A stretch of DNA of 64,000 nucleotides from an uncultured Campylobacter sp. GTDB taxonomy: Bacteria; Campylobacterota; Campylobacteria; Campylobacterales; Campylobacteraceae. Under the pieces are notes generated by a model that made no database searches, had not been told where the DNA came from, and worked only from the letters and a program-made list of their open reading frames with translations. Positions 53,954 through 63,686 of this stretch are shown here, piece after piece. Where the stretch lies: assembly GCF_937980635.1 (NCBI RefSeq), contig NZ_CALJPG010000009.1:70599-134598 (forward strand). The letters are read 5' to 3'. Made by a program: the position numbers and the translations under genes. Position 1 is the first letter of the stretch. Each line of letters begins with the position of its first letter.

Positions 53954-55861
53954 CTACGTCTTTAGCGCGCTGGTTTGATACAGCTGCATAAGCTGCTCGT
54001 AAAACTCGCTCTCGCCGTGGCTCTGTAAGATCCCGCTGTTTGGAAAAAGCTCGTCGTAGAGCTTTTGTAGATCTGAAAACCGCGCGGGAAAAAGCTCGCT
54101 TAAAATCATCGCCGAGATCTCTTTACGCATAAAAATCGCGGGCGGCAAAATCCCCGCGCGCAGCAGTGCCTTGAGATTTTGTGTGCGGTAATGCACGTGA
54201 TGATGAGCGCCGTGAGGGCAGTTTTTGGTGCTTACGAGCACCTTGCACTTCTCGCAATAGACGTATTCTGGCATCAGCAAAATCTCTATTTCGCCGCGCT
54301 TTTGATACTCGTCCAGCACCGAATGCACGCCGCCTCTATCGAAAAACAGCTCCATATTTGCGTGATTTTGCCCGAAAATTATTTTGTTTATACCTAAATT
54401 TTTTGCGATCGCGCATTGCAGGGCGGGCTTGTCGTCAAAAATCGCAAGCGAGCCCAGATCGATCATCATGGCGCGTTGCGCGACCAAAAAATTTTGCAGC
54501 AAATAGCTTAGCGTTTTTTTGCGTAGTTCGTAGGGCAGGGCATCCGCGCTGCTCGTGCCGGTTAAAAAAATCACCACGAAATCCGCCTTATCGATCATAT
54601 GCCTAATCAGCCGCTCATGCACGCGGTGGATCGGATCGGCGCAAGTAAAAAACGCTGAAATTTTAGGCGCGGCAAGCGAGCTTGCGACTTTTTTTATGCG
54701 CGCGATTTGCTCTGCAAGCTCATTTTTTAGCAGCGTGATGCGCCCTTGCACCGCAGTTTGCTCTGCGTACGCGTTTTGAAACACCGAGTCTGCGACCTCG
54801 CTTGCGCTTGGAGCATAAACGTCGCTAACGTCTATGCGCGCGACAAGCTCGCAAGAGGCGGGATTTGCAGTGGAATTTTTGATGAAATTTTCGGTGGAAT
54901 CTGAGATAAAATTTCTCGCCAAATTTGCTACGGATTTTGCATCTGCGCTACAAACGCGATTGATCGCAGAATTTTCGGTAAAGCTCCGCGCGGAATTTGC
55001 CGCAGAATTTTCGCTGGAGCTTTTCGCCAAATCCAAAGCGGCGTTTTTCGCAGATTTTGTATCTGCGCTGCAAGTAAAAGTTTGATCATAGCTCGCGGCA
55101 AGACTTTCTATATGGTCTAAGCCCTCGCTTGTGGCGTTTATAGCACTTTTTGCACTTGCAGTGCGCGCGAAATCCGTGCTGCTTTTCGCAAAATTCTGCT
55201 CATTTTGCGCCGCAGCAGAAACTCCATCCTGCAAGTTGCGAGGTTCTTTAGCTAGCAAATACGCGCCGCTCTCGCCGCTAAGCGAATTTTTGGCGCGTTC
55301 GGCTATGCCGTCCTTGCTAAGATAAAGCTCTAAAATATCGCCCTTTTTTGCGTCCGCGTAGGAAAAAACGAAATTTATACCGCATACGCTTAGCTTGCTT
55401 GGGCGCAGTAGCTCGCAGCTCTTGCCGAAAGCGCCGTTTGCGAGCAGGCTCAAGACGTTTAGGTCGGAGCGCGAGATTACTATCTTGCGGATTTGCGTTG
55501 CGCTATTATTTGCGCCTTTGCTCTCGCTTCCGGCTTGCTCTGCTTTTAAATTCCATGCTGCGCCCTTAGCTCGCGCCTCGTCTTTTCTGGCATTGCTCGT
55601 CTTTGACATTTTTAAATTCCGCATCGTTTTTAAATCACGCTTTGCTTTTGAGTTCTGTGATGCTTTTAAATTTTGCTTCGCTTCTAAATTCTGCGCCGCG
55701 TCACTCGAAGCTTTTGTAGCATTTAGAGTTTTTGTGCCGCTTGAAATTCCTTCACTTTCAAGCGGTTTTATTTCGTGCAAATTGTCCGCATCGCGTGAAA
55801 TTTCTATCTCGCCTGCGATCCGTACCGGATGCGCGCGGCTATTTTTTTCTTGCGATGCCAT
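53954..55861 (-). CDS. Sulfate adenylyltransferase-like protein with low-complexity insertions
   Basis: A 635-residue protein whose last 280 residues match the nucleotidyltransferase core of ATP sulfurylase/NadD-type enzymes: CADPIHRVHERLIRH (HxxH at 412-415), a GQNHANMELFFDRGGVHS loop, and a zinc-like CEKC (536-539) plus Cys548. C. jejuni has such a gene here (Cj1609, recalled). Residues about 30-120 and 200-340 are Ala/Ser/Asn/Lys-rich runs (NLEAKQNLKASQNSKAKR, SSSENSAANSARSFTENS), not seen in family members. Whether it makes APS is unclear. Confidence 0.75.
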   Translation of the reverse strand: MASQEKNSRAHPVRIAGEIEISRDADNLHEIKPLESEGISSGTKTLNATKASSDAAQNLEAKQNLKASQNSKAKRDLKTMRNLKMSKTSNARKDEARAKGAAWNLKAEQAGSESKGANNSATQIRKIVISRSDLNVLSLLANGAFGKSCELLRPSKLSVCGINFVFSYADAKKGDILELYLSKDGIAERAKNSLSGESGAYLLAKEPRNLQDGVSAAAQNEQNFAKSSTDFARTASAKSAINATSEGLDHIESLAASYDQTFTCSADTKSAKNAALDLAKSSSENSAANSARSFTENSAINRVCSADAKSVANLARNFISDSTENFIKNSTANPASCELVARIDVSDVYAPSASEVADSVFQNAYAEQTAVQGRITLLKNELAEQIARIKKVASSLAAPKISAFFTCADPIHRVHERLIRHMIDKADFVVIFLTGTSSADALPYELRKKTLSYLLQNFLVAQRAMMIDLGSLAIFDDKPALQCAIAKNLGINKIIFGQNHANMELFFDRGGVHSVLDEYQKRGEIEILLMPEYVYCEKCKVLVSTKNCPHGAHHHVHYRTQNLKALLRAGILPPAIFMRKEISAMILSELFPARFSDLQKLYDELFPNSGILQSHGESEFYEQLMQLYQTSALKT

Positions 55862-56702
55862 ATTTTTTCCTTTTCTCCCAAAGTGATTTTCTAGAAATCC
55901 CGAGTGCCGCCGCCAGATCGGAGTCGAAATACTCGTCTTGGTGCGCTACGATCGTGAGCTTTACGTATTCTTCGATGCTTAAAATTTCACTGCGTTCTTT
56001 GCTGCTGCCAAGCGTAATTTCGTCGCTAAAGCCCTTTTGCGCGCCGATGGATCCGACGATTACGCGCATGGATTTGGTTTTGCTTAGAAATTTTTCCTTC
56101 TGCGCGCCGCTTAGGCTATCAAAATCTGGTGCGTAAAAAATCTCTGCGCCGCGTTCTAGCAGTTCAGGGCTTTGCGAGGATAGAATTTTAAGGCGCGATT
56201 TTAGCGCAAGCGCGATCTTAAATACCGCCGCAGCCCGAGCCGCCGCATCGCCGCGCAAAAGAAGCGGGAATTTTATCTGCGCTAAACGCGCGGGCGGTAT
56301 TTCGCACGAAAGAGAGATATCTTTAAGCAGTGCTTCGTAGGCTTCGTTTTGCGATTTTAGCGAGCGAAACTGCGCGTAATGCTCGATCTTTTTTATGAGC
56401 TCCTCTATCATAAAAGGCTTTTGGATATAATCAGTAGCGCCCGCTTTTACGGGGTTTAACACCGTTTCGCTATCGACGTAGGCGACCATCAAAATTATGA
56501 TCGAGCGCCTAAATTTCTCGATCAGCGGATAAAAACTCGCGCCGCTCCAGCTCGTAGAGAGCAGCACCGCCTCAAACTCCTCCGCAAGAGCCGCCGCGGT
56601 CGCCAAACTCGCCGCGTTAGTGCATTCATGCCCCAGCGCGCCCAGCTTGTTTGCGATACTTTGAGCAAGATAGCTTTCGCTCTCGATTATTAAAATTTTC
56701 AT
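55839..56702 (-). CDS. HP1021/Cj1608-like atypical response regulator
   Basis: A 287-residue regulator. The receiver (1-120) lacks the phosphoacceptor Asp: the site reads VLLSTSWSGAS, and the N-terminal acidic pair is ESES. The C-terminal DNA-binding part ends in a Fis-type helix-turn-helix (DSDLAAALGISRKSLWEKRKKYG). HP1021 and Cj1608 act without phosphorylation as redox-sensitive regulators and bind the replication origin. Cys28 (HECTNA) and Cys153 (LSCEIP) are candidate redox residues. The gene overlaps ispDF by 4 bases and the sat-like gene by 23. Confidence 0.87.
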   Translation of the reverse strand: MKILIIESESYLAQSIANKLGALGHECTNAASLATAAALAEEFEAVLLSTSWSGASFYPLIEKFRRSIIILMVAYVDSETVLNPVKAGATDYIQKPFMIEELIKKIEHYAQFRSLKSQNEAYEALLKDISLSCEIPPARLAQIKFPLLLRGDAAARAAAVFKIALALKSRLKILSSQSPELLERGAEIFYAPDFDSLSGAQKEKFLSKTKSMRVIVGSIGAQKGFSDEITLGSSKERSEILSIEEYVKLTIVAHQDEYFDSDLAAALGISRKSLWEKRKKYGIARKK

Positions 56703-58021
56703 ACGCCCTGCGCCTTTTCCGCGTGCTTTTGCCAGTCGTAAAATTTTAAGCTTACCGCAGCCTGCGCGGCGATGCCTTCGCTTCTGCCCGTAAATCCCAG
56801 CCCTTCGGTCGTGGTTGCTTTGACATTGACGCGCGCGCAGTTTAAAATTTCGCTCAAAACCTCTTGCATCTGCGCTTTGTAAATGCCGATTTTCGGGCGC
56901 TGCGCGATGATCGTAATATCGGCATTTACGAGCTCGTAGCCGTAGCCCCTGACGCGCCGCATTACCTTTCGTAACAGCTCCTTGCTGTCCGCGCCTTTAA
57001 GCTTGGCGTCGCTGTCGGGGAAGAGCTCGCCGATATCACCCAGCATCGCCGCGCCGCAAATAGCGTCGATTAGGGCGTGGATCGCTACGTCGCCGTCGCT
57101 ATGCGCGATCAGCGCGAACTCGCATGGAATTTGCACGCCGCCAAGCACGATGCCCGCGCCTTTTTCAAGCGCGTGCACGTCGTAACCCGTGCCGCAAAAA
57201 ATATCGCGCGAGCAGGGTTTTAAATTTAGCGCCGCTAGATCGCTTGCGCGCGTAATTTTAAGCGCGCCCGCCTCGCCTTTTATAAATTCCAACCGCCCGC
57301 CCGCGCTGCCGACTGCCGCGCTGTCGTCGGTAAAAATTTCGCTTCCCTCAAGCACCTTTTTAAGTAGCGCCGTGCGCGAAAGCTGCGGCGTTTGGATGAG
57401 GCGCAGCTCCTCTCGCTCCACAATGCGCTCGCCGAGATAGGTCGTGTCGTTTACGCCAAGATAGGGGCTGATACAGTCCGCGTCGCCTAAATTTCGTATC
57501 AGCGAGGAGATCAGCTCGGGCGAAATTTGCGCGCGCGCTACGTCGCTTACGAGCACGAGCTCGCTCTCTACGAGCTTTAGCGCGTTTTTTAGCGAGCTTT
57601 GGCGATTTGCGCCGCCTGGGACGAAGTGAAATTTTAAATTTGCAGAGCCGCATTCATCTGCGCCGCATTCGACTTGAGCTTTAAAATTTTCCGCGCCCCG
57701 CGGCTTGCTTGCGTCGTTTAGATCATCTGCGCCGCATCCGATCCCGCCCCGCTCGCTTTGAAATTTATACTCGCTCGTGCCGCACTCTGCGCTTTTGCCG
57801 CGCGCCGAAGCCGAGCTGCACGCATAGAGGCGCTCACAGTAGCCCACATCCTCCTCGTTCATGGCGATTATGATTTTTTTAAATGGGTGCGCCCGCGCGA
57901 TATTCTGCGCGACGTATTGCCAAAGCGGCAGCTCGCCCACGCGCAGCCACTGCTTTTTGACAGGGAGCTCAAACCTACTCGAATCGCCCGCGGCGAGCAA
58001 AATCAGCGATATATCTTTCAA
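56699..58021 (-). CDS. ispDF: Bifunctional IspD/IspF isoprenoid enzyme
   Basis: A 440-residue fusion that performs steps 3 and 5 of the MEP isoprenoid pathway. The IspD half has ILLAAGDSSRFELPVKKQWL and VLVSDVARAQIS. The IspF half (about 283-440) has GTGYDVHALEKG, AHSDGDVAIHALIDAICGAA and the C-terminal ATTTEGLGFTGRSEGIAAQA. An insertion at about 67-129 (SSASARGKSAECGTSEYK onward, Gly/Cys/Ala-rich) sits inside IspD and is not expected. The remaining length matches Campylobacter IspDF. Confidence 0.93.
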   Translation of the reverse strand: MKDISLILLAAGDSSRFELPVKKQWLRVGELPLWQYVAQNIARAHPFKKIIIAMNEEDVGYCERLYACSSASARGKSAECGTSEYKFQSERGGIGCGADDLNDASKPRGAENFKAQVECGADECGSANLKFHFVPGGANRQSSLKNALKLVESELVLVSDVARAQISPELISSLIRNLGDADCISPYLGVNDTTYLGERIVEREELRLIQTPQLSRTALLKKVLEGSEIFTDDSAAVGSAGGRLEFIKGEAGALKITRASDLAALNLKPCSRDIFCGTGYDVHALEKGAGIVLGGVQIPCEFALIAHSDGDVAIHALIDAICGAAMLGDIGELFPDSDAKLKGADSKELLRKVMRRVRGYGYELVNADITIIAQRPKIGIYKAQMQEVLSEILNCARVNVKATTTEGLGFTGRSEGIAAQAAVSLKFYDWQKHAEKAQGV

Positions 58022-58238
58022 ATTTTATCCTTGAAATTTTGTTACGAAATTATACGTATTAAAAATGAAAGCAAAATTAATCGCGGCTTGCGGGCTAAAA
58101 TATCTTAAGTTTAGGCGTAAATTTACGCAGCGCGGCGGTAAAATTCCAGCCTGCGTTACGAAAATAAACGGCAAAAGAAAAGTAAGGATTAATGAAATTT
58201 GTTATATTATACGCGAATTTTTAAGAAGCGAGGCGAAA

Positions 58239-59546
58239 ATGACTGAAAGCTGCGTAACGCAGATCTATTTTGCAAAAAAGGGCGAGCCGACGCCGCAGAT
58301 GAGAGAGGTCGCGCAAAGCGAGCGTATGGATGTGCGGGCCTTGTGCGATCTGCTCGCGCAAGGAAGAGCGATCATCCCCGCAAACGTTAATCACAAAAGC
58401 TTAAAGCCTATCGGTATCGGGCGCGCGCTGCGGTGCAAGATCAACGCCAACATCGGCTCTTCTGGCACGACGAGTGATATCGAGGGCGAGCTGGAAAAGC
58501 TTGAGGCTTGCTTAAAGTACGGCGCCGATACGGTGATGGATCTAAGCACGGGCGGCGATTTGGACGAGATCCGCGCCGCGATAATCGAGCGCTCGCCCGT
58601 ACCCATAGGCACGGTGCCGATCTATCAGACGATCCATGAGCTGGGCGATATTAAAAATTTAAAAACGAGCGCTATTCTTAGTGCGATCGAGAAGCAGGCG
58701 CGGCAGGGGGTGGATTATTTCACGATCCATGCGGGCTTTAAGCTAGAGTTTATGCCGCTGCTGTCCCGTCGCAAGATGGGTATCGTAAGCAGAGGCGGCT
58801 CGCTGATAGCGTCGTGGATGATGAAATTTCATAAACAAAACCCCTTCTACGAAGCGTTTGATGAAATTTGCGATATCTGCGCCGCCTACGACGTATCGCT
58901 ATCTCTAGGCGACGGCTTGCGCCCGGGTTGCTTATACGACGCGACCGATAGAGCGCAGCTTAGCGAGCTTGAAATTTTAGGCGAGCTAGCCCTGCGCGCG
59001 AATGAAAAAAACGTGCAGGTGATGATCGAGGGGCCGGGACACATTCCGTTTAATGAGATCGAGCTTAATATGCAGCTAGAGCGCAAGCTCTGCCGCGACG
59101 CGCCGTTTTACGTGCTGGGGCCGCTTCCGACCGACATCGGCGCGGGCTACGATCACATCAGCTCGGCTATCGGTGGGACGATGGCTGCGTATTGCGGCGC
59201 CAGCATGCTCTGCTACGTAACGCCCAAGGAGCATCTGGGGCTTCCCAATGCAAAAGACGTCAGAGAGGGCATCATCGCGCACAAAATCGCCGCTCACGCC
59301 GCGGACGTCGCGCTAGGCAAAGCGGGCGCGATAGAGCGCGATCACGAGATGAGCGATGCGAGGTATAATTTTGATTGGAACAGGCAGTTTGAGCTTAGCT
59401 TCGATCCTGCGCATGCGCGCGAGCTGCACGACGAGAGCCTGGGCGATGAAATTTACAAAGGCGCGGAGTTTTGCTCGATGTGCGGGCCGAAATTTTGCGC
59501 ATATAAAATCAGTAGAAATTTAACCGAAAATAAGGAGAAAGAATGA
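58239..59546 (+). CDS. thiC: Phosphomethylpyrimidine synthase ThiC
   Basis: ThiC is a radical SAM-like enzyme that turns aminoimidazole ribotide into the thiamin pyrimidine. The 435-residue protein has its Fe-S cluster motif CSMCGPKFC near the C terminus and the family segments [29 protein letters not shown] and [17 protein letters not shown] chose ATG 58239 because the frame upstream to 58065 reads unlike ThiC. No TPP riboswitch core (CTGAGA) is visible in the 200 bases upstream. mrp overlaps its stop. Confidence 0.95.
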   Translation: MTESCVTQIYFAKKGEPTPQMREVAQSERMDVRALCDLLAQGRAIIPANVNHKSLKPIGIGRALRCKINANIGSSGTTSDIEGELEKLEACLKYGADTVMDLSTGGDLDEIRAAIIERSPVPIGTVPIYQTIHELGDIKNLKTSAILSAIEKQARQGVDYFTIHAGFKLEFMPLLSRRKMGIVSRGGSLIASWMMKFHKQNPFYEAFDEICDICAAYDVSLSLGDGLRPGCLYDATDRAQLSELEILGELALRANEKNVQVMIEGPGHIPFNEIELNMQLERKLCRDAPFYVLGPLPTDIGAGYDHISSAIGGTMAAYCGASMLCYVTPKEHLGLPNAKDVREGIIAHKIAAHAADVALGKAGAIERDHEMSDARYNFDWNRQFELSFDPAHARELHDESLGDEIYKGAEFCSMCGPKFCAYKISRNLTENKEKE

Positions 59547-60637
59547 GTAAAGACGAAGTCTTAAATTTGCTTAAAAGCGTGATCTATCCGGGCTTTTCTA
59601 AAAGCATCGTGGATTTTGGATTTGTAAAAGAGGTCGAGATTGGCGATAGAATTTTCGTAGGGATCGAAATCCCCAGCGCCAAGCCGGAGATCGCCGCAGA
59701 GCTCAGATCGGCGGTGCAAAAGGCACTCGGCGCGGACGTGGAAATTTTAATCAAACAGCCGAAGATCGCCGAGGAAAAGAGCAACTCTCGCAGCGGAAAA
59801 AATATCGCGCCGCAGATCAAGCATTTCGTGATGATCAGCAGCGGCAAGGGCGGCGTAGGCAAGAGCACGACGACGCTAAATTTAGCCATCAGCACGGCAA
59901 AGCTCGGCAAGAGAGTGGGGATTTTGGATGCCGATATTTACGGGCCGAATTTGCCGCGAATGCTGGGAGAGGATAAGACGCAAGCAAGCGTCGTGGGGCA
60001 GAAGCTAAAGCCGATCTTAAGCCACGGCGTGGAGATGATGAGCATGGGCGTGCTGATGGAGGAGGGCGCAAGCCTCATCTGGCGCGGCTCGATGATAATG
60101 AAAGCGATCGAGCAGCTGCTAAAAGACGTGGCGTGGAGCGATCTGGACGTACTTTTTTTGGATATGCCTCCGGGTACGGGCGACGCGCAGCTTACGCTCG
60201 CTCAGAGCGTGCCGGTGACGGCGGGCGTGTGCGTAACGACGCCGCAGACGGTCGCGCTGGACGATAGCGCGCGCGGGCTTGATATGTTCGAAAAGCTCCA
60301 TATCCCGATCGCAGGCCTTATCGAGAATATGAGCGGCTTCATCTGCCCAGATAACGGCAAGGAGTACGACATCTTCGGTCGCGGCGGCGCGCAAAAGCTG
60401 GCGCAGCGATACAACACCGAAGTAATCGGCGAGATCCCGATCGAGATCGCTATCCGCGAGGGCGGCGACAGCGGCAAGCCGGTAAGCTTCTACGCGCCAG
60501 ATTCTTTGAGCGCGAAACGCTACGAAGATGCCGCGCGCAAGCTGTGGGAAAAGATCGAAAAGATCGATCGCGAGGAGCTGGCGGACAACTCCGCGATCCA
60601 GCCGGTGATGGACGGAAAGAGCGCCTGCTCGAATTAG
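59543..60637 (+). CDS. mrp: Mrp/ApbC Fe-S carrier ATPase
   Basis: A 364-residue Fe-S cluster carrier of the Mrp/NBP35 family. The N-terminal DUF59/MIP18 domain (about 1-90) is followed by a deviant Walker [18 protein letters not shown] (about 98-114), and switch regions [12 protein letters not shown] and [16 protein letters not shown]. The bridging Cys of the CxxC pair is only partly seen (GFICPDNG), as in some members. The 4-base overlap with thiC makes sense, because ThiC needs a 4Fe-4S cluster and apbC mutants of Salmonella need thiamin. Confidence 0.94.
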   Translation: MSKDEVLNLLKSVIYPGFSKSIVDFGFVKEVEIGDRIFVGIEIPSAKPEIAAELRSAVQKALGADVEILIKQPKIAEEKSNSRSGKNIAPQIKHFVMISSGKGGVGKSTTTLNLAISTAKLGKRVGILDADIYGPNLPRMLGEDKTQASVVGQKLKPILSHGVEMMSMGVLMEEGASLIWRGSMIMKAIEQLLKDVAWSDLDVLFLDMPPGTGDAQLTLAQSVPVTAGVCVTTPQTVALDDSARGLDMFEKLHIPIAGLIENMSGFICPDNGKEYDIFGRGGAQKLAQRYNTEVIGEIPIEIAIREGGDSGKPVSFYAPDSLSAKRYEDAARKLWEKIEKIDREELADNSAIQPVMDGKSACSN

Positions 60638-61520
60638 GATTTTGGCGGGCGCAGCGTCAAATTTCGCGTGGAATTTCTCGTGAATTTTGCAGATTAGAAT
60701 TTGGCGCGGAATTTCATAGTTTGGAATTTCACGCCTAATTTTGCTGCAAATTTTATAATACTCGCAAAATTTCGGTATGCAATCCGTCATAGAATTTTGC
60801 CCGTAAATTTAGCGGGTAAAATTTCACGCGGGTTTTGCGGCTCGGAATTCTGCGTTAAAATTTCGCCATGAAATTTTGAAGTAATTTTACGGCGTCAGTA
60901 AAATTTTTGTGTATAGAATTTCGTGTAGAGTTTCGTAGCACGGGATTTCATACTAAATTTTAGAGCTTGAAATTCCGCTTTGATTTTGAGCAAATTTATA
61001 ACGCTCACAAAATTTGGGCAGACGAAATTTCGTAGTTTGGAATTTCGAGCTAGAATTTTACCTAAGCTTCGTTGCGTGAGGGTTCAGATAAAATTCTAAG
61101 CGCAGAATTTAACGGCGAAAATTAAATTCCAAACGCGCAATTCAACGAGGTAAAATTTGCCGTAGAATTCCGCCTTGGAGTTTTAAATGTAAAATTTTAA
61201 GCATAAAGCTTTGCCGCAGAATTTTAAAATGTGAAATTTTAGCGCTAAAGCTCTGTTTGAAAATTTTAAGATGGGGCTTTAATATGAATTTTAGGCTTGA
61301 AATTTATCGCGCCTAGCTTTTTAGCGGTAGCCGTAGCATTGCACTGGTTTAAATTTTATTTCGCCGGGTTTCATGGCGGTGGAGCTTATCTGCGAAAGCC
61401 TCTGTAGAGCTTATTCGGGATGGAATTTTATCCGTAGCGGTCGCGGCAAGGAAATTTCTCGCGCAGCTGAAATTTAAGCAGCTGGAATTTCATTCGTATA
61501 GGCTGTGAAGCCAAGGCGGC
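60638..61520. repeat. GAATTT-rich degenerate repeat spacer
   Basis: Nearly 900 bases after mrp with no gene. It is a chain of short variants of GGAATTTCRYG, TAGAATTTYRC and AAAATTTCG, spaced 15-40 bases apart. In-frame stops are frequent in every frame. It is the longest spacer of this type here. Confidence 0.55.
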
Positions 61521-61559
61521 AAAATCCCTAAGCCTAGGGTTTTTAGGTTTAGGGATTTT
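61521..61559. terminator. Strong bidirectional hairpin
   Basis: AAAATCCCTAAGCCT pairs with AGGTTTAGGGATTTT (about 14 bp with one mismatch) around AGGGTTTTT, flanked by A and T runs. It could stop transcription from either side. It lies 30 bases before the first secreted-paralogue gene, so the next promoter must be within or after it (TTTTATACGAAAT). Confidence 0.65.
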
Positions 61560-61588
61560 ACTTTTATACGAAATAAGAAAGGTCGGTA

Positions 61589-62614
61589 ATGAGGTTTTTG
61601 ATTATTTTGGTGCTTGCATTTGCGGCGTTCGCGCAAGAGAGCAATATGCAAAAATGGGCGAAAGAGATTACCGCGGACGCGCAGATCCCGCAGGATAAGT
61701 TTTTGGCGTTTTATCTAAATAAAGATGAGCCTAAGAAGGTGATTTTCTCTGAAAATGTCGATCGCATCAGCGTCAATTACGAAGGAAATTCCTTCCATGA
61801 AATTCCATCTCCAAATCTTATGGCGTATTGGGTCGGCGAGTTTAATTTCGACGCAGATGTCGAAAAGATGGTGCTAGGAGATTACGGCTGGTCTACGCTG
61901 GTAATTGCCGTGGACGGCACGGATGTGCTAGGCGGGACATCTAGCAATCAAAAGCGCCCGCTTACGTATAAATTTAGCAAGGGCAAGCACAAGATCGAAG
62001 CGTGGTTTTTAAATGACGCGCATTCCAGCGAGCTTTTCGTGGATTTTAAAGACGTAGAGCCCTTTTATCGTCAAAAGGACGCCGTAGCCAAGATCCCTGC
62101 GGATAAGGACTACGACCTGTGGCTCGGCGCGATCTATGAAAGCGCTCAGATGAACAATCGCGTCAAGCTAAATTTAGCCAAATCAGATAAGCCCATCGTG
62201 CTGCTACTTAGCTCATATCGCGCCGTGGAGTGGGAGATCTCAAATCCTCAAAAGAATGAAATTCTAGCCGTGTTAATTTACAACCCCATAAGTAGCGTCC
62301 GTGGCGTAAGCGGTGCGCTTTACGTTGAGGACTACAGATATACGGAGGCTGCTGATGGGCTTAAATGCGAGTGCATCTCGGGCAATGTCTTTCACTGCGA
62401 CGGCAGCGAGATTTATGATATGAACGGGCGCGTAAACGGGATATTTGGCAGAGGACTTGGGGCGTTTGCCGGCAAGCACGCCGTAAATTCCTTAGATTTG
62501 CCGGGGCTTGTTATTACTCCAAAAATTTTAGACGAAAGCAAAGCTCGCCTACTCTCGGTAGAAGCTGACCGCAAGAAATGCGAAAGCACGCCGATGGATG
62601 ATGTGTTTAGGTAG
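61589..62614 (+). CDS. Secreted protein of unknown family, copy 1
   Basis: A 341-residue protein with a short signal peptide (MRFLIILVLAFAAFAQ). The mature part is beta-rich. Segments shared with the next gene are DKFLAFYLNKDEPKKVIFSE, MAYWVGEFNFD, KFSKGKHKIEAWF, DLWLGAIYESAQ, LLLSSYRAVEWEISNPQKN and CECISGNVFHCDGSE. The paired Cys at CxCx(6)C and the last Cys (DRKKCES) suggest disulfides. ATG has an AAGGTCGG site. I do not recognise the family. Predicted periplasmic or surface-exposed. Confidence 0.75.
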   Translation: MRFLIILVLAFAAFAQESNMQKWAKEITADAQIPQDKFLAFYLNKDEPKKVIFSENVDRISVNYEGNSFHEIPSPNLMAYWVGEFNFDADVEKMVLGDYGWSTLVIAVDGTDVLGGTSSNQKRPLTYKFSKGKHKIEAWFLNDAHSSELFVDFKDVEPFYRQKDAVAKIPADKDYDLWLGAIYESAQMNNRVKLNLAKSDKPIVLLLSSYRAVEWEISNPQKNEILAVLIYNPISSVRGVSGALYVEDYRYTEAADGLKCECISGNVFHCDGSEIYDMNGRVNGIFGRGLGAFAGKHAVNSLDLPGLVITPKILDESKARLLSVEADRKKCESTPMDDVFR

Positions 62615-62640
62615 GATGAAATTTAAAATTTGGAGGAAAA

Positions 62641-63672
62641 ATGAAAATTTTAAGAGTATTTTTACTGGCTTTTTGCGTATTTCTTGCTTGTGCAAACGCT
62701 AACGACACACAAAAATGGGCGAGTGAGATCACAGCGGGTAAGCAGATTCCGGCGGATAAGTTTTTGGCTTTTTACTTAAATAAAGACGATCCGAAAACCG
62801 TCGTTTTCTCGGAAACGGTCGAAAATATAAATTTAAATTTCGCTTACGATAAGTTCCACAAGATACCTTCCGAAAAATTTATTGCCTACTGGGTCGGGAT
62901 TTTCGACTTCAAGCAGGATACGCAAAAGATGATTTTGGCGGATTTTAGTCGAGCAAATTTGCGTATCGCGATAGACAGCGAGCAGATATATGACTCTGAA
63001 AATGCTAGGAACAAAGCCGTCACTCATAAATTTAGCAAAGGGCGTCACAAGATCGAGGTTTGGTTTGTAAATAACTGGCATACGACAGATATTTTAGTGG
63101 ATTTTAAGGATGAGGTAAAATTTTACGAACAAAGCAAAATAGCCGAGAAGCTAAAAGGTCAAAATTTTGATATCTGGTTAGCCGCCGTTTACGGAAGTAG
63201 TGCGCAAGATAGCAAAATAAACGTAACGTTAGAAAAAACGCAAAAACCTCTTGTAGTGATACTAAGTTCATATAGCGCCGTGCGCTGGGAGGTATCAAAT
63301 CCGCATAATAATAAAATTCTAGCCGTACTCGTTTTTAATCCGGTAAGTAGCATAAATTTGAAAGAAAATATCTATTTTATGGATGATCGCGGATATAGTG
63401 GAGATACGGAGATGAAGTGCTATTGTGTTGGCGGCGGATCGGATTTTCATTGCGAGGGCGGTTATATAAGTAGCAAAAATGAGCGCATCAAAAAAGAGTT
63501 TGGACAAAATTTAAGCGGCTTTGGCGGTTCGTATAGCTCGGCTGTAATAAATTTACCAAGTATTTTGATAGATGAAAACGTGTTTGCCAAGGACGCTGAG
63601 ACTAAAAAACAAATCGAAGCTGATCGCGAAAAGTGCCTAAAAAGCGGTAAAATAAACGATATTTTTAATTAA
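62641..63672 (+). CDS. Secreted protein of unknown family, copy 2
   Basis: A 343-residue tandem paralogue of the previous gene, 26 bases downstream with TTGGAGG ahead of the ATG. It has a signal peptide (MKILRVFLLAFCVFLACANA, possible lipobox at LAC). It keeps DKFLAFYLNKDDPKTVVFSE, FIAYWVGIFDFK, KFSKGRHKIEVWF, DIWLAAVYGSSAQ, LSSYSAVRWEVSNPHNN and CYCVGGGSDFHCEGG. About half the positions look identical. It is more AT-rich than copy 1. It sits between spacer DNA and dapD. Confidence 0.75.
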   Translation: MKILRVFLLAFCVFLACANANDTQKWASEITAGKQIPADKFLAFYLNKDDPKTVVFSETVENINLNFAYDKFHKIPSEKFIAYWVGIFDFKQDTQKMILADFSRANLRIAIDSEQIYDSENARNKAVTHKFSKGRHKIEVWFVNNWHTTDILVDFKDEVKFYEQSKIAEKLKGQNFDIWLAAVYGSSAQDSKINVTLEKTQKPLVVILSSYSAVRWEVSNPHNNKILAVLVFNPVSSINLKENIYFMDDRGYSGDTEMKCYCVGGGSDFHCEGGYISSKNERIKKEFGQNLSGFGGSYSSAVINLPSILIDENVFAKDAETKKQIEADREKCLKSGKINDIFN

Positions 63673-63686
63673 TTTTAGGAGTAAGA

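Noticed and set aside
58022..58238. Possible TPP riboswitch before thiC
   Set aside because: I looked for the CTGAGA core and its partner arms and did not find them.
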